Source: Chitinophaga jiangningensis (GTDB lineage: Bacteria > Bacteroidota > Bacteroidia > Chitinophagales > Chitinophagaceae). Taken from it: a DNA stretch of 64,000 bases. The DNA is taken from the NCBI RefSeq assembly GCF_900142605.1, contig NZ_FRBL01000005.1, forward strand, positions 1-64,000. The letters run 5' to 3'. The notes below the pieces were generated by a model. It did not search any database and had not been told where the DNA came from. It saw only the letters and a program-made list of their open reading frames with translations. Below, one piece after another: positions 54,401 to 61,353 of this stretch. The translations under genes and the position numbers were made by a program. The stretch's first letter is position 1. The number at the start of each line of letters is the position of its first letter.

Positions 54401-54850
54401 GTGACGGATGTACGTAACTGGCTCGACTTCGGTGCGAAGGAGTTCTATATCTCTGACAACAAGGCATTTAAGTACTATGAAGATACAAGCAGCTTGTCCG
54501 GTGGTGAAAAGGCGCAGTTTACCTATACGATTTTAGGAGCCGCCATTGCCTACCAGTTCGGCATCAACGAAGCCAACAGGCAGCACAGGAGCTTGCGCTT
54601 TATTACTGTGGATGAGGCTTTCAGTAAGCTGGACCCGGAGAAGAGTCACTACCTGATGGAGTATTGCGGTCAGCTGAACTTACAGCTACTGGTAGTAACG
54701 CCATTGGATAAACTGAATATTGCAGAACCTTATATACATGCCTGCCACTTTGTGGCGAACAAGAACAAGCGTGATTCCGTGGTGTATAACTTCACAATGG
54801 AAGAATACCGCGAACGCAAAAAGGAAATAGAGAATATGGCGATGGCATAG
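51464..54850 (+). CDS. jetC: JetC/MksB SMC-like ATPase
   Basis: A 1128-residue SMC-type protein. Walker A is GANGSGKTTLIDALL (Lys51). Long coiled coils run about 260-430 and 620-900, interrupted by a hinge-like region at about 460-600. The ABC signature is SLSGGEKAQF (about 1010-1019) and Walker B is LRFITVDEAFSKLD (Asp1050, Glu1051). The order and size match MukB-like JetC/MksB. It overlaps jetB by 20 bases. All ATPase motifs are intact, so the complex should be functional as a DNA loop extruder. The fourth Wadjet gene, the nuclease jetD, does not follow; the next gene is an HxlR regulator on the other strand. Confidence 0.93.
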   Translation: MSTLFNSDSKESGFRLQYFEVYNWGTFHNKIYRVNTNGQTSLLTGANGSGKTTLIDALLTLLVPSGKRFYNQSSGTEQRRDRGEESYFWGYYGKTFSEESLQSKTEQLRHKEQNPYSVLLAYFYNAATMHTITLAQVRWYAGEMKRQYIVSPHKLNINDHFGNGKFDAKGDWKKRLKLEFPKTEVTDSFKEYSTLFSNIFGLRSEKALALFNQTVGIKVLGDLNTFIRQHMLEETDSEAEFLKLRENYDSLLSSHRAIQKDEMQLQLLEPIIQQRTEWETLQNKGRELLSLQDTLPGYFNRQEREIVQQEIQQLEQELSVTASTLISINSKLEQLNLRKDELIAQKANNSVDEQLRSIEKTIHYEQKSLEAKRNKMDDYNKLAERLELIASPDEAQFHENIKGAEKKLKGLEKQLDALQEDIFLHKSNLTAEKNHAATINEEIESLLNRKNNIPYELIRIRQQLADMLDVPEEDLPFAGELLRVKDDESHWEYAIEKVLHNFALRLLVPEGYISRINRYINENNLQTRLVYHKIEEESYTMLRMPKEEDSLLQKIEIKPGTEFREWLQNQLLDQFDYICTDDMNLFGRARKAVTSKGLTRVASKHEKDDRPGRSQQNNFVLGWNNKNKLRLLKEDLEECSSAIDELQAGLNELEASRKGVSAMQTVLSAFLTQRSFDDISWQQHAAVIEQHAREKDNLLQASDKYKVICEQLDEATAGIRELEESKADTLQQKGHLDNKLSEKQHYYGQLKVSNTDEIAMQRALAFLEELAITAPAANASQLYSYRKRAEESLNVSLKEAQRNSAEKQTEITRLLAAFVNPPKSVHDTFPDWIGDVTDLRAHVEYLDEFTALYEQIKYQRLIEHKERFRKYMDTSMLNAITNYRAWIYGQEDAIREVMEDLNEPLRNITFNKNPDTYLQLECRHVRDVEIRNFKDKLSLAVPDTVKYQTEKDDAYGEQLFQNIKTLITELQQNEAWRRKVTDVRNWLDFGAKEFYISDNKAFKYYEDTSSLSGGEKAQFTYTILGAAIAYQFGINEANRQHRSLRFITVDEAFSKLDPEKSHYLMEYCGQLNLQLLVVTPLDKLNIAEPYIHACHFVANKNKRDSVVYNFTMEEYRERKKEIENMAMA

Positions 54851-54891
54851 GTGGGAGTGTCACACTTCCAATTTGTGGCATTTTTTTAACG

Positions 54892-55013
54892 AATGTAGAG
54901 CCGCCATGCCTGGCGGCTCCCCGCTAAGGTCGTCGCTGATATCTTCGTACATTTCAGCTATTGTATAGGAGATTTTCGCGAGGGGCCGCCAGGCCTGGCG
55001 GCCCTACTGCGTG
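54892..55013. repeat. Inverted pair of an interspersed palindromic repeat
   Basis: Two elements face each other. The left one runs from ACGAATGTAGAGCCGCC to GTACATTT near 54943. The right one, read on the minus strand, runs from CACGCAGTAGGGCCGCC to GAAAATCTCCTATACA. Both resemble the elements near 81-120 and 257-304, which carry CACGAAGTAGAGACGCC and GAAAATCTCCTGTACA. Each has a GC-rich palindromic centre. The pair lies directly downstream of jetC. Confidence 0.7.
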
Positions 55014-55015
55014 AA

Positions 55016-55360
55016 TTACGTTGCCGCCACCTGTGCCATTTTACTCCTTCCCCAATCTGCCAGCAGCATAATCACCGGTACCAGTTCTCTGCCGGTATCG
55101 GTTAAAGAATATTCCACTTTGGGTGGTACTTCCTGGAATACCTTTCTCTCTACCAATCCATCTTCTTCCAGTTCACGGAGCACCTGTGTAAGCATTTTTG
55201 GGGTGATGCCGGTGATGCGTCGGCCCAGTTCCCCGTATCGCAAAGTTTTACGTGATAGTTGATATAATACGCGGCCTTTATGTTTGCCACCGATGCGCTG
55301 GAAGGCATAGTCCACGGCGCATATCGTTTCGGGGTGCGAACTATTTTTGAGTTTAGACAT
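55016..55360 (-). CDS. HxlR family transcriptional regulator
   Basis: A 114-residue winged-helix regulator from the ATG at 55360 (the frame is open 8 codons further). Family signs are CAVDYAFQRIGGKHKGRVLYQL, LRYGELGRRITGITPKMLTQVLRELEEDGLVERK and PPKVEYSLTDTGREL. The cysteine near the N-terminus (about Cys13) matches the conserved redox or aldehyde-sensing cysteine in many HxlR proteins. It faces jetC end-on and is divergent from cydA. The target is unknown. Confidence 0.9.
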   Translation of the reverse strand: MSKLKNSSHPETICAVDYAFQRIGGKHKGRVLYQLSRKTLRYGELGRRITGITPKMLTQVLRELEEDGLVERKVFQEVPPKVEYSLTDTGRELVPVIMLLADWGRSKMAQVAAT

Positions 55361-55911
55361 GGCTATTTCATTGATTATCAGCAATACTACCTAAATGGCA
55401 TGTACAGAGCAAATTTATATTAAGTCCTCCACTTTGCTGGATAAAATTAAAGAGTCCTGCGGTTAGTCAGGACTCTTCTTACAGGTTATCACCAAAACAA
55501 CCTATAATTTGAAATGCTGTGATGCTATATATTAAGGTAACACACAACAATACAGGTGTATTCAGAGGAAAGTAAAAACTCATTGAAAGGGCCCGGATGG
55601 AAATCGGGGCCCGCGCGTAATACCATTTATAAGATATTGTATTGTCATTTGCCAATCAAAATGCAGCATAAAGGTACCCCTGTGATCATGTCCATTCCTT
55701 TAGCCGATGTTAACGCCATAATACTATTTTAACAAACCTCAGCAAACACAGCATCCGCGGGCATTTTATCCGAAAAATATTTTGATTTTTTTTAGTGTGG
55801 GAAAACAAACAGTAAAAAACAGGCTTTATTAGGTTAAATTTAAAGAACCTGATAAACATCAGTTTCGTGGATGATCGATGTCAATAACTTTGTGCTATAT
55901 CTGTAGAAATT
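55361..55911. other. Intergenic region between hxlR-type gene and cydA
   Basis: No gene supported. It holds a 10-bp hairpin at 55450-55477 (AAGAGTCCTG/CAGGACTCTT), a GC-rich hairpin at 55589-55612 (GGGCCCGGAT against ATCGGGGCCC, one mismatch) and the cydA promoter near its end. Both hairpins lie between divergent genes, so they may belong to a small RNA. Confidence 0.55.
55863..55892 (+). promoter_or_regulatory. Probable cydA promoter
   Basis: TTTC at 55863-55866 and TAACTTTG at 55885-55892, 18 bases apart, match the Bacteroidota pattern (-7 complete, -33 with 3 of 4). The cydA ATG is 19 bases past the -7 box. Confidence 0.55.
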
Positions 55912-57297
55912 ATGCCGTCAGTTGAGATACTCTCCCGCATTCAGTTCGCCTTTACGGTGGCTTTTCACTACATCTATCCCCCGCTGAGCATTGGGCTGGG
56001 CCTGTGTTTGGTTATTATGGAAGGGATTTACCTGAAAACAGGTTTATTGGTATATCGCGATATCACGCGATTCTGGATTAAGATATTTGCACTCATATTT
56101 GGTATTGGTGTAGCCACCGGCATCGTGATGGAATTTGAGTTTGGTACCAACTGGGCTACTTATTCACATTACGTGGGCGATATATTTGGGAGCGCCCTGG
56201 CGGCGGAAGGTATTTTTGCCTTTGCGCTGGAATCGGGCTTCCTGGGGATATTGCTGTTTGGCTGGAACCGCGTGAGCAAAGGCGTTCACTTCTTTTCCAC
56301 CATCATGGTAGCGCTGGGTTCCATTTTTTCCGCGCTGTGGATTGTGATTGCCAACTCCTGGCAGCAAACGCCCGCCGGCTTTAAGATTGAAGGGCACGAC
56401 CTGGGCGCCAGGGCGGTGGTCACCGACTTCTGGGAGATGGTGTTTAACCCTTCCTCCGTGGATCGGTTTTCACATGTGATCATTGGTGCTTTCCTCGCCG
56501 GGTCGTTCCTGGTGATGAGTGTGGGGGCCTGGTATATATTAAAGGGCCGCTACCTCAAACATGCGCAGGCCATGTTTAAGGTAGGCCTGAGCGTGGCCGT
56601 GGTAGCGGCGCTGATGCAGTTGTTTACCGGTCACCGGTCCGCCGATTACGTCAGCAAATACCAGCCGGCCAAGCTGGCAGCCATGGAAGGGCACTATGAT
56701 AGTTTAGCCGTTGCCGATATGTACATCGTTGGCTGGGTGGATAATAAGAAGGAACAAACAACAGGGATTAAAATACCCGGTGGACTATCCTTCCTCACGC
56801 ACGGCAGCTTTAGTGCCCCTGTGCAGGGCTTGCGGGCCACTCCTCCGGCCGACAGGCCAGGGGCGGTAAACTTTGTGTTCCAAACCTACCATGCCATGGT
56901 AGCCATCGGCATCACTCTGATAGGGCTTACCCTGCTGGCATTGATTCTCCTTTGGAAAAAACAGTTATTTAATCACCGCTGGCTGATGTGGATTTTCGTA
57001 CTGGCGGTACTGTTACCCCAAATGGCCAATCAGCTCGGCTGGTACGCGGCCGAAGTAGGGCGGCAACCCTGGGTGGTATACGGCTTGCTCCGCACCTCGG
57101 ATGCTCTCTCCAAAAAAGTGACTGCTGACCAGGTACTATTTTCATTGATCCTGTTTACGTTCGTATATGTGTTACTGTTTGCCCTGTTCCTGTTTTTACT
57201 TAACCGTAAGATCAGCCATGGCCCGGACGTTACAGAAGAAGAGGAAACCGATAGCGAACATTTCTCCAAACGTAATATTGCTAACATACCATCTTAA
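55912..57297 (+). CDS. cydA: Cytochrome bd ubiquinol oxidase subunit I
   Basis: A 461-residue inner-membrane oxidase subunit with about nine helices. The N-terminal heme ligand is His19 in FTVAFHYIYPPLSIGLG. The core has GVATGIVMEFEFGTNWATYS and FAFALESGFLGILLFGWNRV, and the C-terminal side has NQLGWYAAEVGRQPWVVYGLLR. The quinol-binding loop is short, as in the CIO-like and Gram-positive-type bd oxidases. It reduces oxygen to water with high affinity under low oxygen. cydB follows 10 bases later. Confidence 0.95.
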   Translation: MPSVEILSRIQFAFTVAFHYIYPPLSIGLGLCLVIMEGIYLKTGLLVYRDITRFWIKIFALIFGIGVATGIVMEFEFGTNWATYSHYVGDIFGSALAAEGIFAFALESGFLGILLFGWNRVSKGVHFFSTIMVALGSIFSALWIVIANSWQQTPAGFKIEGHDLGARAVVTDFWEMVFNPSSVDRFSHVIIGAFLAGSFLVMSVGAWYILKGRYLKHAQAMFKVGLSVAVVAALMQLFTGHRSADYVSKYQPAKLAAMEGHYDSLAVADMYIVGWVDNKKEQTTGIKIPGGLSFLTHGSFSAPVQGLRATPPADRPGAVNFVFQTYHAMVAIGITLIGLTLLALILLWKKQLFNHRWLMWIFVLAVLLPQMANQLGWYAAEVGRQPWVVYGLLRTSDALSKKVTADQVLFSLILFTFVYVLLFALFLFLLNRKISHGPDVTEEEETDSEHFSKRNIANIPS

Positions 57298-57307
57298 ATA
57301 ACAGCGC

Positions 57308-58342
57308 ATGGAAACAATTCTCGGATTAGATCTTCCTACATGGTGGTTTTTGGTGATTGGTGGCCTCATCACCGGTTATGGTGTATTGGATGGCTTTGAC
57401 CTGGGCGCAGGCGCCCTGCATTTATTTTTTAATAAAGAAGAATCGAGGCGGCTGGTACTAAACGCCATTGGCCCCGTGTGGGACGGTAATGAAGTATGGC
57501 TTGTAATTGCCGGTGGTGCGCTATTTGCGGGGTTCCCGCTCGTATATGGGGTTTTATTCTCTACCTTTTACATCCCTTTCATGCTGTTCCTGGTATCCCT
57601 GATATTCAGAGCTATTTCCATAGAGTTCAGAAGTAAGGAACCCTGGGCCTGGTGGCGCAGGATGTGGGATATCAGCTACTGCGTATCCAGCATCTTCATC
57701 ACCTTTCTGCTGGGTCTTGTGCTGGGCAACCTGATCCACGGCTTACCAATCAATAAACAACATGAATTTACCGGCAACCTGCTTACCTTCTTTAATCCCT
57801 ATGCCATCCTGATTGCATTTACCACACTGTCCTTATTTATGTTGCACGGGGCTATATATTTGGTTATGAAGACGGAAAACCGGCTATATGCCAAACTCAC
57901 CGTACTGGTGAACAATTGCAGCAAATTTTTTATCCTTTGCTTCATACTAACGTCTATGGCCACACTGATTTATGTACCGCATATGACACAGGCGTTTAAG
58001 CATCATCCGGAGTTATTTGTTTTACCGTTGATTGCCGTGCTTACGCTGCTGAACATCAAGCGGAATATTGACAGCAGGAAGTATTTCCGGGCGTTTATGT
58101 TTAGCTGTATTATTATGTCGTGCCTGCTGATATTGTTTGCAATAGGGCTCTACCCGAATATCATCATTTCTTCCACTGCCCCGGCAAACAGCATCAGTAT
58201 TTATGCAGCGGCCTCTTCCAATAAGTCATTAAAGATCATGCTGCTGATTGCCGCGATTGGAACACCGCTGGTGATTTCGTATACCGTATTTGTGTTTTGG
58301 ACTTTCAGAGGGAAGGTCAAATTAAACGAGATGAGTTATTAA
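57308..58342 (+). CDS. cydB: Cytochrome bd ubiquinol oxidase subunit II
   Basis: A 344-residue membrane protein with about eight to nine helices. The N-terminal signature GYGVLDGFDLGAGALHLF is typical, followed by GPVWDGNEVWLVIAGGALFAGFP. It forms the heterodimer with CydA. The stop codon sits at the edge of a hairpin (58341-58359). No cydX-like small subunit frame was recognised after it. Confidence 0.95.
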   Translation: METILGLDLPTWWFLVIGGLITGYGVLDGFDLGAGALHLFFNKEESRRLVLNAIGPVWDGNEVWLVIAGGALFAGFPLVYGVLFSTFYIPFMLFLVSLIFRAISIEFRSKEPWAWWRRMWDISYCVSSIFITFLLGLVLGNLIHGLPINKQHEFTGNLLTFFNPYAILIAFTTLSLFMLHGAIYLVMKTENRLYAKLTVLVNNCSKFFILCFILTSMATLIYVPHMTQAFKHHPELFVLPLIAVLTLLNIKRNIDSRKYFRAFMFSCIIMSCLLILFAIGLYPNIIISSTAPANSISIYAAASSNKSLKIMLLIAAIGTPLVISYTVFVFWTFRGKVKLNEMSY

Positions 58343-58359
58343 AGGCCTAAGGCCTTTTT
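58341..58359 (+). terminator. Short terminator overlapping the cydB stop
   Basis: AAAGGCC pairs with GGCCTTT around TAA, followed by TT. The stem is only seven base pairs. Confidence 0.55.
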
Positions 58360-58375
58360 CCCACGCGAGTATATT

Positions 58376-58519
58376 TTCTCGCAAAGCATGTAAGCCGCAA
58401 AGAATTCTGTTATGTTGGTTAGGTCGGATTCAGGTCCGCCTTCGGCGGACCTGAATCCGTTTTAGGAGAGACCGAAGGTCTCTCCTAAAACAAACACCTG
58501 CTTACCTGCTTTGCAAGAA
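58376..58519. repeat. Nested inverted-repeat element with two inner palindromes
   Basis: The outer arms 58376-58395 and 58500-58519 are complementary at 18 of 20 positions (core GCAAAGCA, GTAAGC). Inside are two perfect palindromes: 58425-58459 (16-base arms, TTC loop) and 58460-58490 (14-base arms, GAA loop). A smaller palindrome, CAGGCC-GAA-GGCCTG, follows at 58531-58545 and a hairpin GCCCC/GGGGC at 58570-58593. No coding frame. The outer-arm sequence also occurs at 37433-37466. Confidence 0.75.
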
Positions 58520-58801
58520 AAAAAGATCGCCAGGCCGAAGGCCTGAAACAAAGTTTGCTAAAAAAAACAGGCCCCCGCAAGAAATTGCAGGGGCTTACCA
58601 TTTAACCTATATTCTGTACTGTAGCATCGATTTAATGATCTTTCAGGAATCCACTAGTTCTTTCATTCTCAAATTCTTACGTTCCCTGAAAGATTTGTTT
58701 CAATAATAAGACCCTTTACTTTCCAGAAAGTTTAATGCAATAGAAAAAAAATTTAAAAATAATTGCGACGTGCCCGACCTTAGTGGTAATATTCTACTCC
58801 C

Positions 58802-59788
58802 ATGAACCGTATTGACCGACTTACAGCCATCCTAATCCAGCTTCAGGGCAAGCGGATAGTGAAGGCCGCAGAGATTTCTGACCGTTTCAATATCAGTTTA
58901 AGAACTGTTTACAGAGATGTGAAAGCCTTGCAGGAGGCCGGTGTACCGATAGGTGCAGAGGCCGGCACGGGCTATTATATAGTGGACGGATACCATCTGC
59001 CACCGGTAATGTTTTCCAGAGAGGAGGCCGCGGCACTCCTTACAGCTGAAAAACTGATGGAGAAATACAGCGACCACTCCAACGAAAAGCAGTTTGGCTT
59101 TGCCATGCAAAAGATCCGTTCCGTGCTGAGGGGCGGGGATAAGGACTACCTGGAGAACCTGGATGATAATATAGCCGTGCTGCGGTTTACCCCGCTGCAT
59201 CTCCAGGACGACGCCTTCCCGAACCGCTTCCTCAGCGACATACAGGCCGCCCTGGGCAACCAGCAGGCGCTCAGCATGGAATACTTTTCCATCAAAGATG
59301 AGGCTGCCACCCGCAGAGAGGTGGAGCCGGTAGGCATATTCCACAGCGGCAACAGCTGGCATTTGATTGCCTGGTGCAGGCTGCGTAAGGGCTACCGCGA
59401 CTTCCGGGCCGACCGAATCCGCAAACTGCAGCTGATGAGTGAGCGGTATGATAAGTCCAAACACGTGACGCTCAAGGAGTACCTGGAACAGCAGCACCGC
59501 GACCATGCCGAGGAACTGCAAGAATATAAAGTACTGATGGACAATGAAATGCTCCGTTACATCTCTGAACAGAAGTATTATTTCGGCCTGGTGTCTGAGA
59601 AAAACCTGGGCGATAAAACGGAAATGACGTTTATGCAAACGTCCCATGAGTACTTCCGGCGCTGGCTGATTACCTTTGGGAAATATGTGGAGGTGATATC
59701 TCCCGACCACATGCGTGATTCCATGTATCAGCTCGCTATGGAATTACATGGGCACTATATCGAAAAATACCCGCAAAAAACCTCCTGA
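58802..59788 (+). CDS. WYL-domain transcriptional regulator (DeoR-type helix-turn-helix)
   Basis: A 328-residue regulator. The N-terminal helix-turn-helix (about 1-60) contains AAEISDRFNISLRTVYRDVKAL. The WYL domain (about 145-235) has ALSMEYFSIKDEAATRREVEP, then GNSWHLIAWCRLRKGYRDFRADRI, and a WCX-type C-terminal extension follows. Such proteins sense ligands through the WYL domain and are often found near stress or defence genes. The GyrI-like gene follows 73 bases later, a pairing often seen in Bacteroidota. Confidence 0.9.
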   Translation: MNRIDRLTAILIQLQGKRIVKAAEISDRFNISLRTVYRDVKALQEAGVPIGAEAGTGYYIVDGYHLPPVMFSREEAAALLTAEKLMEKYSDHSNEKQFGFAMQKIRSVLRGGDKDYLENLDDNIAVLRFTPLHLQDDAFPNRFLSDIQAALGNQQALSMEYFSIKDEAATRREVEPVGIFHSGNSWHLIAWCRLRKGYRDFRADRIRKLQLMSERYDKSKHVTLKEYLEQQHRDHAEELQEYKVLMDNEMLRYISEQKYYFGLVSEKNLGDKTEMTFMQTSHEYFRRWLITFGKYVEVISPDHMRDSMYQLAMELHGHYIEKYPQKTS

Positions 59789-59861
59789 CATAAGGTTGTC
59801 ACACCTGCTTCGTTGCTTTGTAATATCATTTAACCCATTGCTTCACTAAAACGACTGAAAA

Positions 59862-60467
59862 ATGGAAAAACTGGATCTTACCAAAGCGTACAAAAGCTAC
59901 TATACTGCCGGCAAAGCAGTAGAACTGGTGAACATTGAAGATGCCCTGTTCCTGGCTATCCCCGGGAAAGGCGACCCCGACGGCCCTGCCTTCGCCCAGG
60001 ATGTGGAGGCCTTATACAGCATTGCCTATGCGATCAAATTTATTAACAAGGCGGCTGGGCAGGATTTCGTAGTCACCAAGCTGGAAGGCTACTGGTGGGT
60101 GGACGATACTGCCACTGACCCGCTGAAGGTACCGCGGCATTTATGGAATTATGAGCTGGTGTTGCGTTTGCCGGACTATGTGACTCATCAGCAGTTTGTG
60201 CAGGCGGTAACTACCACCGAAAAGAAGAAGAGTAACCCCAGGCTTCGTGCGGTGGACCTGAAGGAGATAGAAGGAGGTATGGCAGTGCAGATTATGCACA
60301 CGGGGCCTTTCAGCGAGGAACCTGCCAGTTTGCAACAGCTGGATGCGTTTATGCGTGCCCGTCATTTGAAGTTCCATGGCCGTCATCATGAAATATACCT
60401 GTCGGACTTCCGGAAAACAGAGCCGGCAAAGCTGAAGACTATTTTACGGCATAGTGTAAGGCAATAA
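59862..60467 (+). CDS. GyrI-like small-molecule-binding protein
   Basis: A 201-residue protein. The order of strands and the motifs FLAIPGKGDPDGPAFAQDV, LEGYWWVDD, WNYELVLRLPDYV and AVQIMHTGPFSEEPASLQQL, followed by HHEIYLSDFRK, fit the GyrI-like/SHS2 domain, which binds drugs or other small hydrophobic ligands. It lacks a DNA-binding domain, so it is probably a stand-alone binding protein or hydrolase of the type regulated by the WYL protein upstream. Confidence 0.82.
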   Translation: MEKLDLTKAYKSYYTAGKAVELVNIEDALFLAIPGKGDPDGPAFAQDVEALYSIAYAIKFINKAAGQDFVVTKLEGYWWVDDTATDPLKVPRHLWNYELVLRLPDYVTHQQFVQAVTTTEKKKSNPRLRAVDLKEIEGGMAVQIMHTGPFSEEPASLQQLDAFMRARHLKFHGRHHEIYLSDFRKTEPAKLKTILRHSVRQ

Positions 60468-60612
60468 GCCTTGCTTTGGCAGTTGGCCCCGGGTAACTTA
60501 CCCCTTGCTTTGCAATGGTCAGCAACAGCATTAGCATCTCCCTAAAACAAAAAAAAGCACTGTAAAGAATGTGTAAGCAGGAATAGCACGAATGGCTATA
60601 CGGAAAGGAGGC

Positions 60613-61338
60613 TTAGTTCTCGTCGCCGAGGCCTAGTATCTGGATGGCCTGTGCGGCGGCTATCTGGCTGGCGTCTTTTTTATTAAAGGCTTTGCCGCTG
60701 CAGATGAGCTGGCCGTCTACCACGGCGCCTACGGTGAAGATGCGGCGGCCGTTGTCCATTTGTTCTTCCAGGAGTTCAAACTCAAGGGCTTTACCATTTT
60801 TATTGGCCCAGCCATAGAGTTTGTTTTTATGGTTCATTTCTACCGATTCGAGCTGTTCGAGGTCGATGTACGGCATAATGATCCTGCGATGAACGAACTG
60901 TTGTGTTTTGTTATAGCCTTTATCGAGATATACGGCGCCAACGAGGGCTTCCAGGGTATTTCCGAAGATCTGGGAAATTTTGAGGAAGCTGTTGTATTTA
61001 TCGTAGATGGTGAGTTTGCGCAGCCCCATTTTGATAGCGATATCATTGAGTTGCTGGCGGTTTACGATTTTAGAGCGCATTTCAGTGAGGTACCCTTCAG
61101 TTTTGTACGGATACTTTTTGAAGAGGTAGTCGCCTACAATTGCTCCCAGGATGGCGTCACCGAGGTATTCCAGCCGTTCATTGCTTTCGAGAAACTTCTC
61201 TTTGCTGGAACGGTGGCTCAGGGCTACCTCGTAGAGAGCGAAATTACCTGGTGCGAATCCAAGTAAATTATGCAGCTCTTTATACAAGTGCCTTTTGTTG
61301 GATATAAGTCGATATAAAAATCCTGGCAGTAATTTCAC
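60613..61338 (-). CDS. rnc: Ribonuclease III
   Basis: A 241-residue double-strand RNA endonuclease for rRNA and mRNA processing. The signature NERLEYLGDAILGAIVGDYLF (about 53-73) holds the catalytic acids, TLEALVGAVYLDKGY the second set. A C-terminal dsRNA-binding domain follows (about 165-240, GRRIFTVGAVVDGQ and GKAFNKKDASQIAAAQAI). The start is a GTG at 61338. It is the last gene of acpP-fabF-rnc, 15 bases after fabF. Confidence 0.94.
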   Translation of the reverse strand: MKLLPGFLYRLISNKRHLYKELHNLLGFAPGNFALYEVALSHRSSKEKFLESNERLEYLGDAILGAIVGDYLFKKYPYKTEGYLTEMRSKIVNRQQLNDIAIKMGLRKLTIYDKYNSFLKISQIFGNTLEALVGAVYLDKGYNKTQQFVHRRIIMPYIDLEQLESVEMNHKNKLYGWANKNGKALEFELLEEQMDNGRRIFTVGAVVDGQLICSGKAFNKKDASQIAAAQAIQILGLGDEN

Positions 61339-61353
61339 ACAATCAAGATCAGA

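Noticed and set aside
55016..55360. Gene after jetC considered as a JetD candidate
   Set aside because: It is on the opposite strand, 114 residues long and clearly an HxlR winged-helix regulator.
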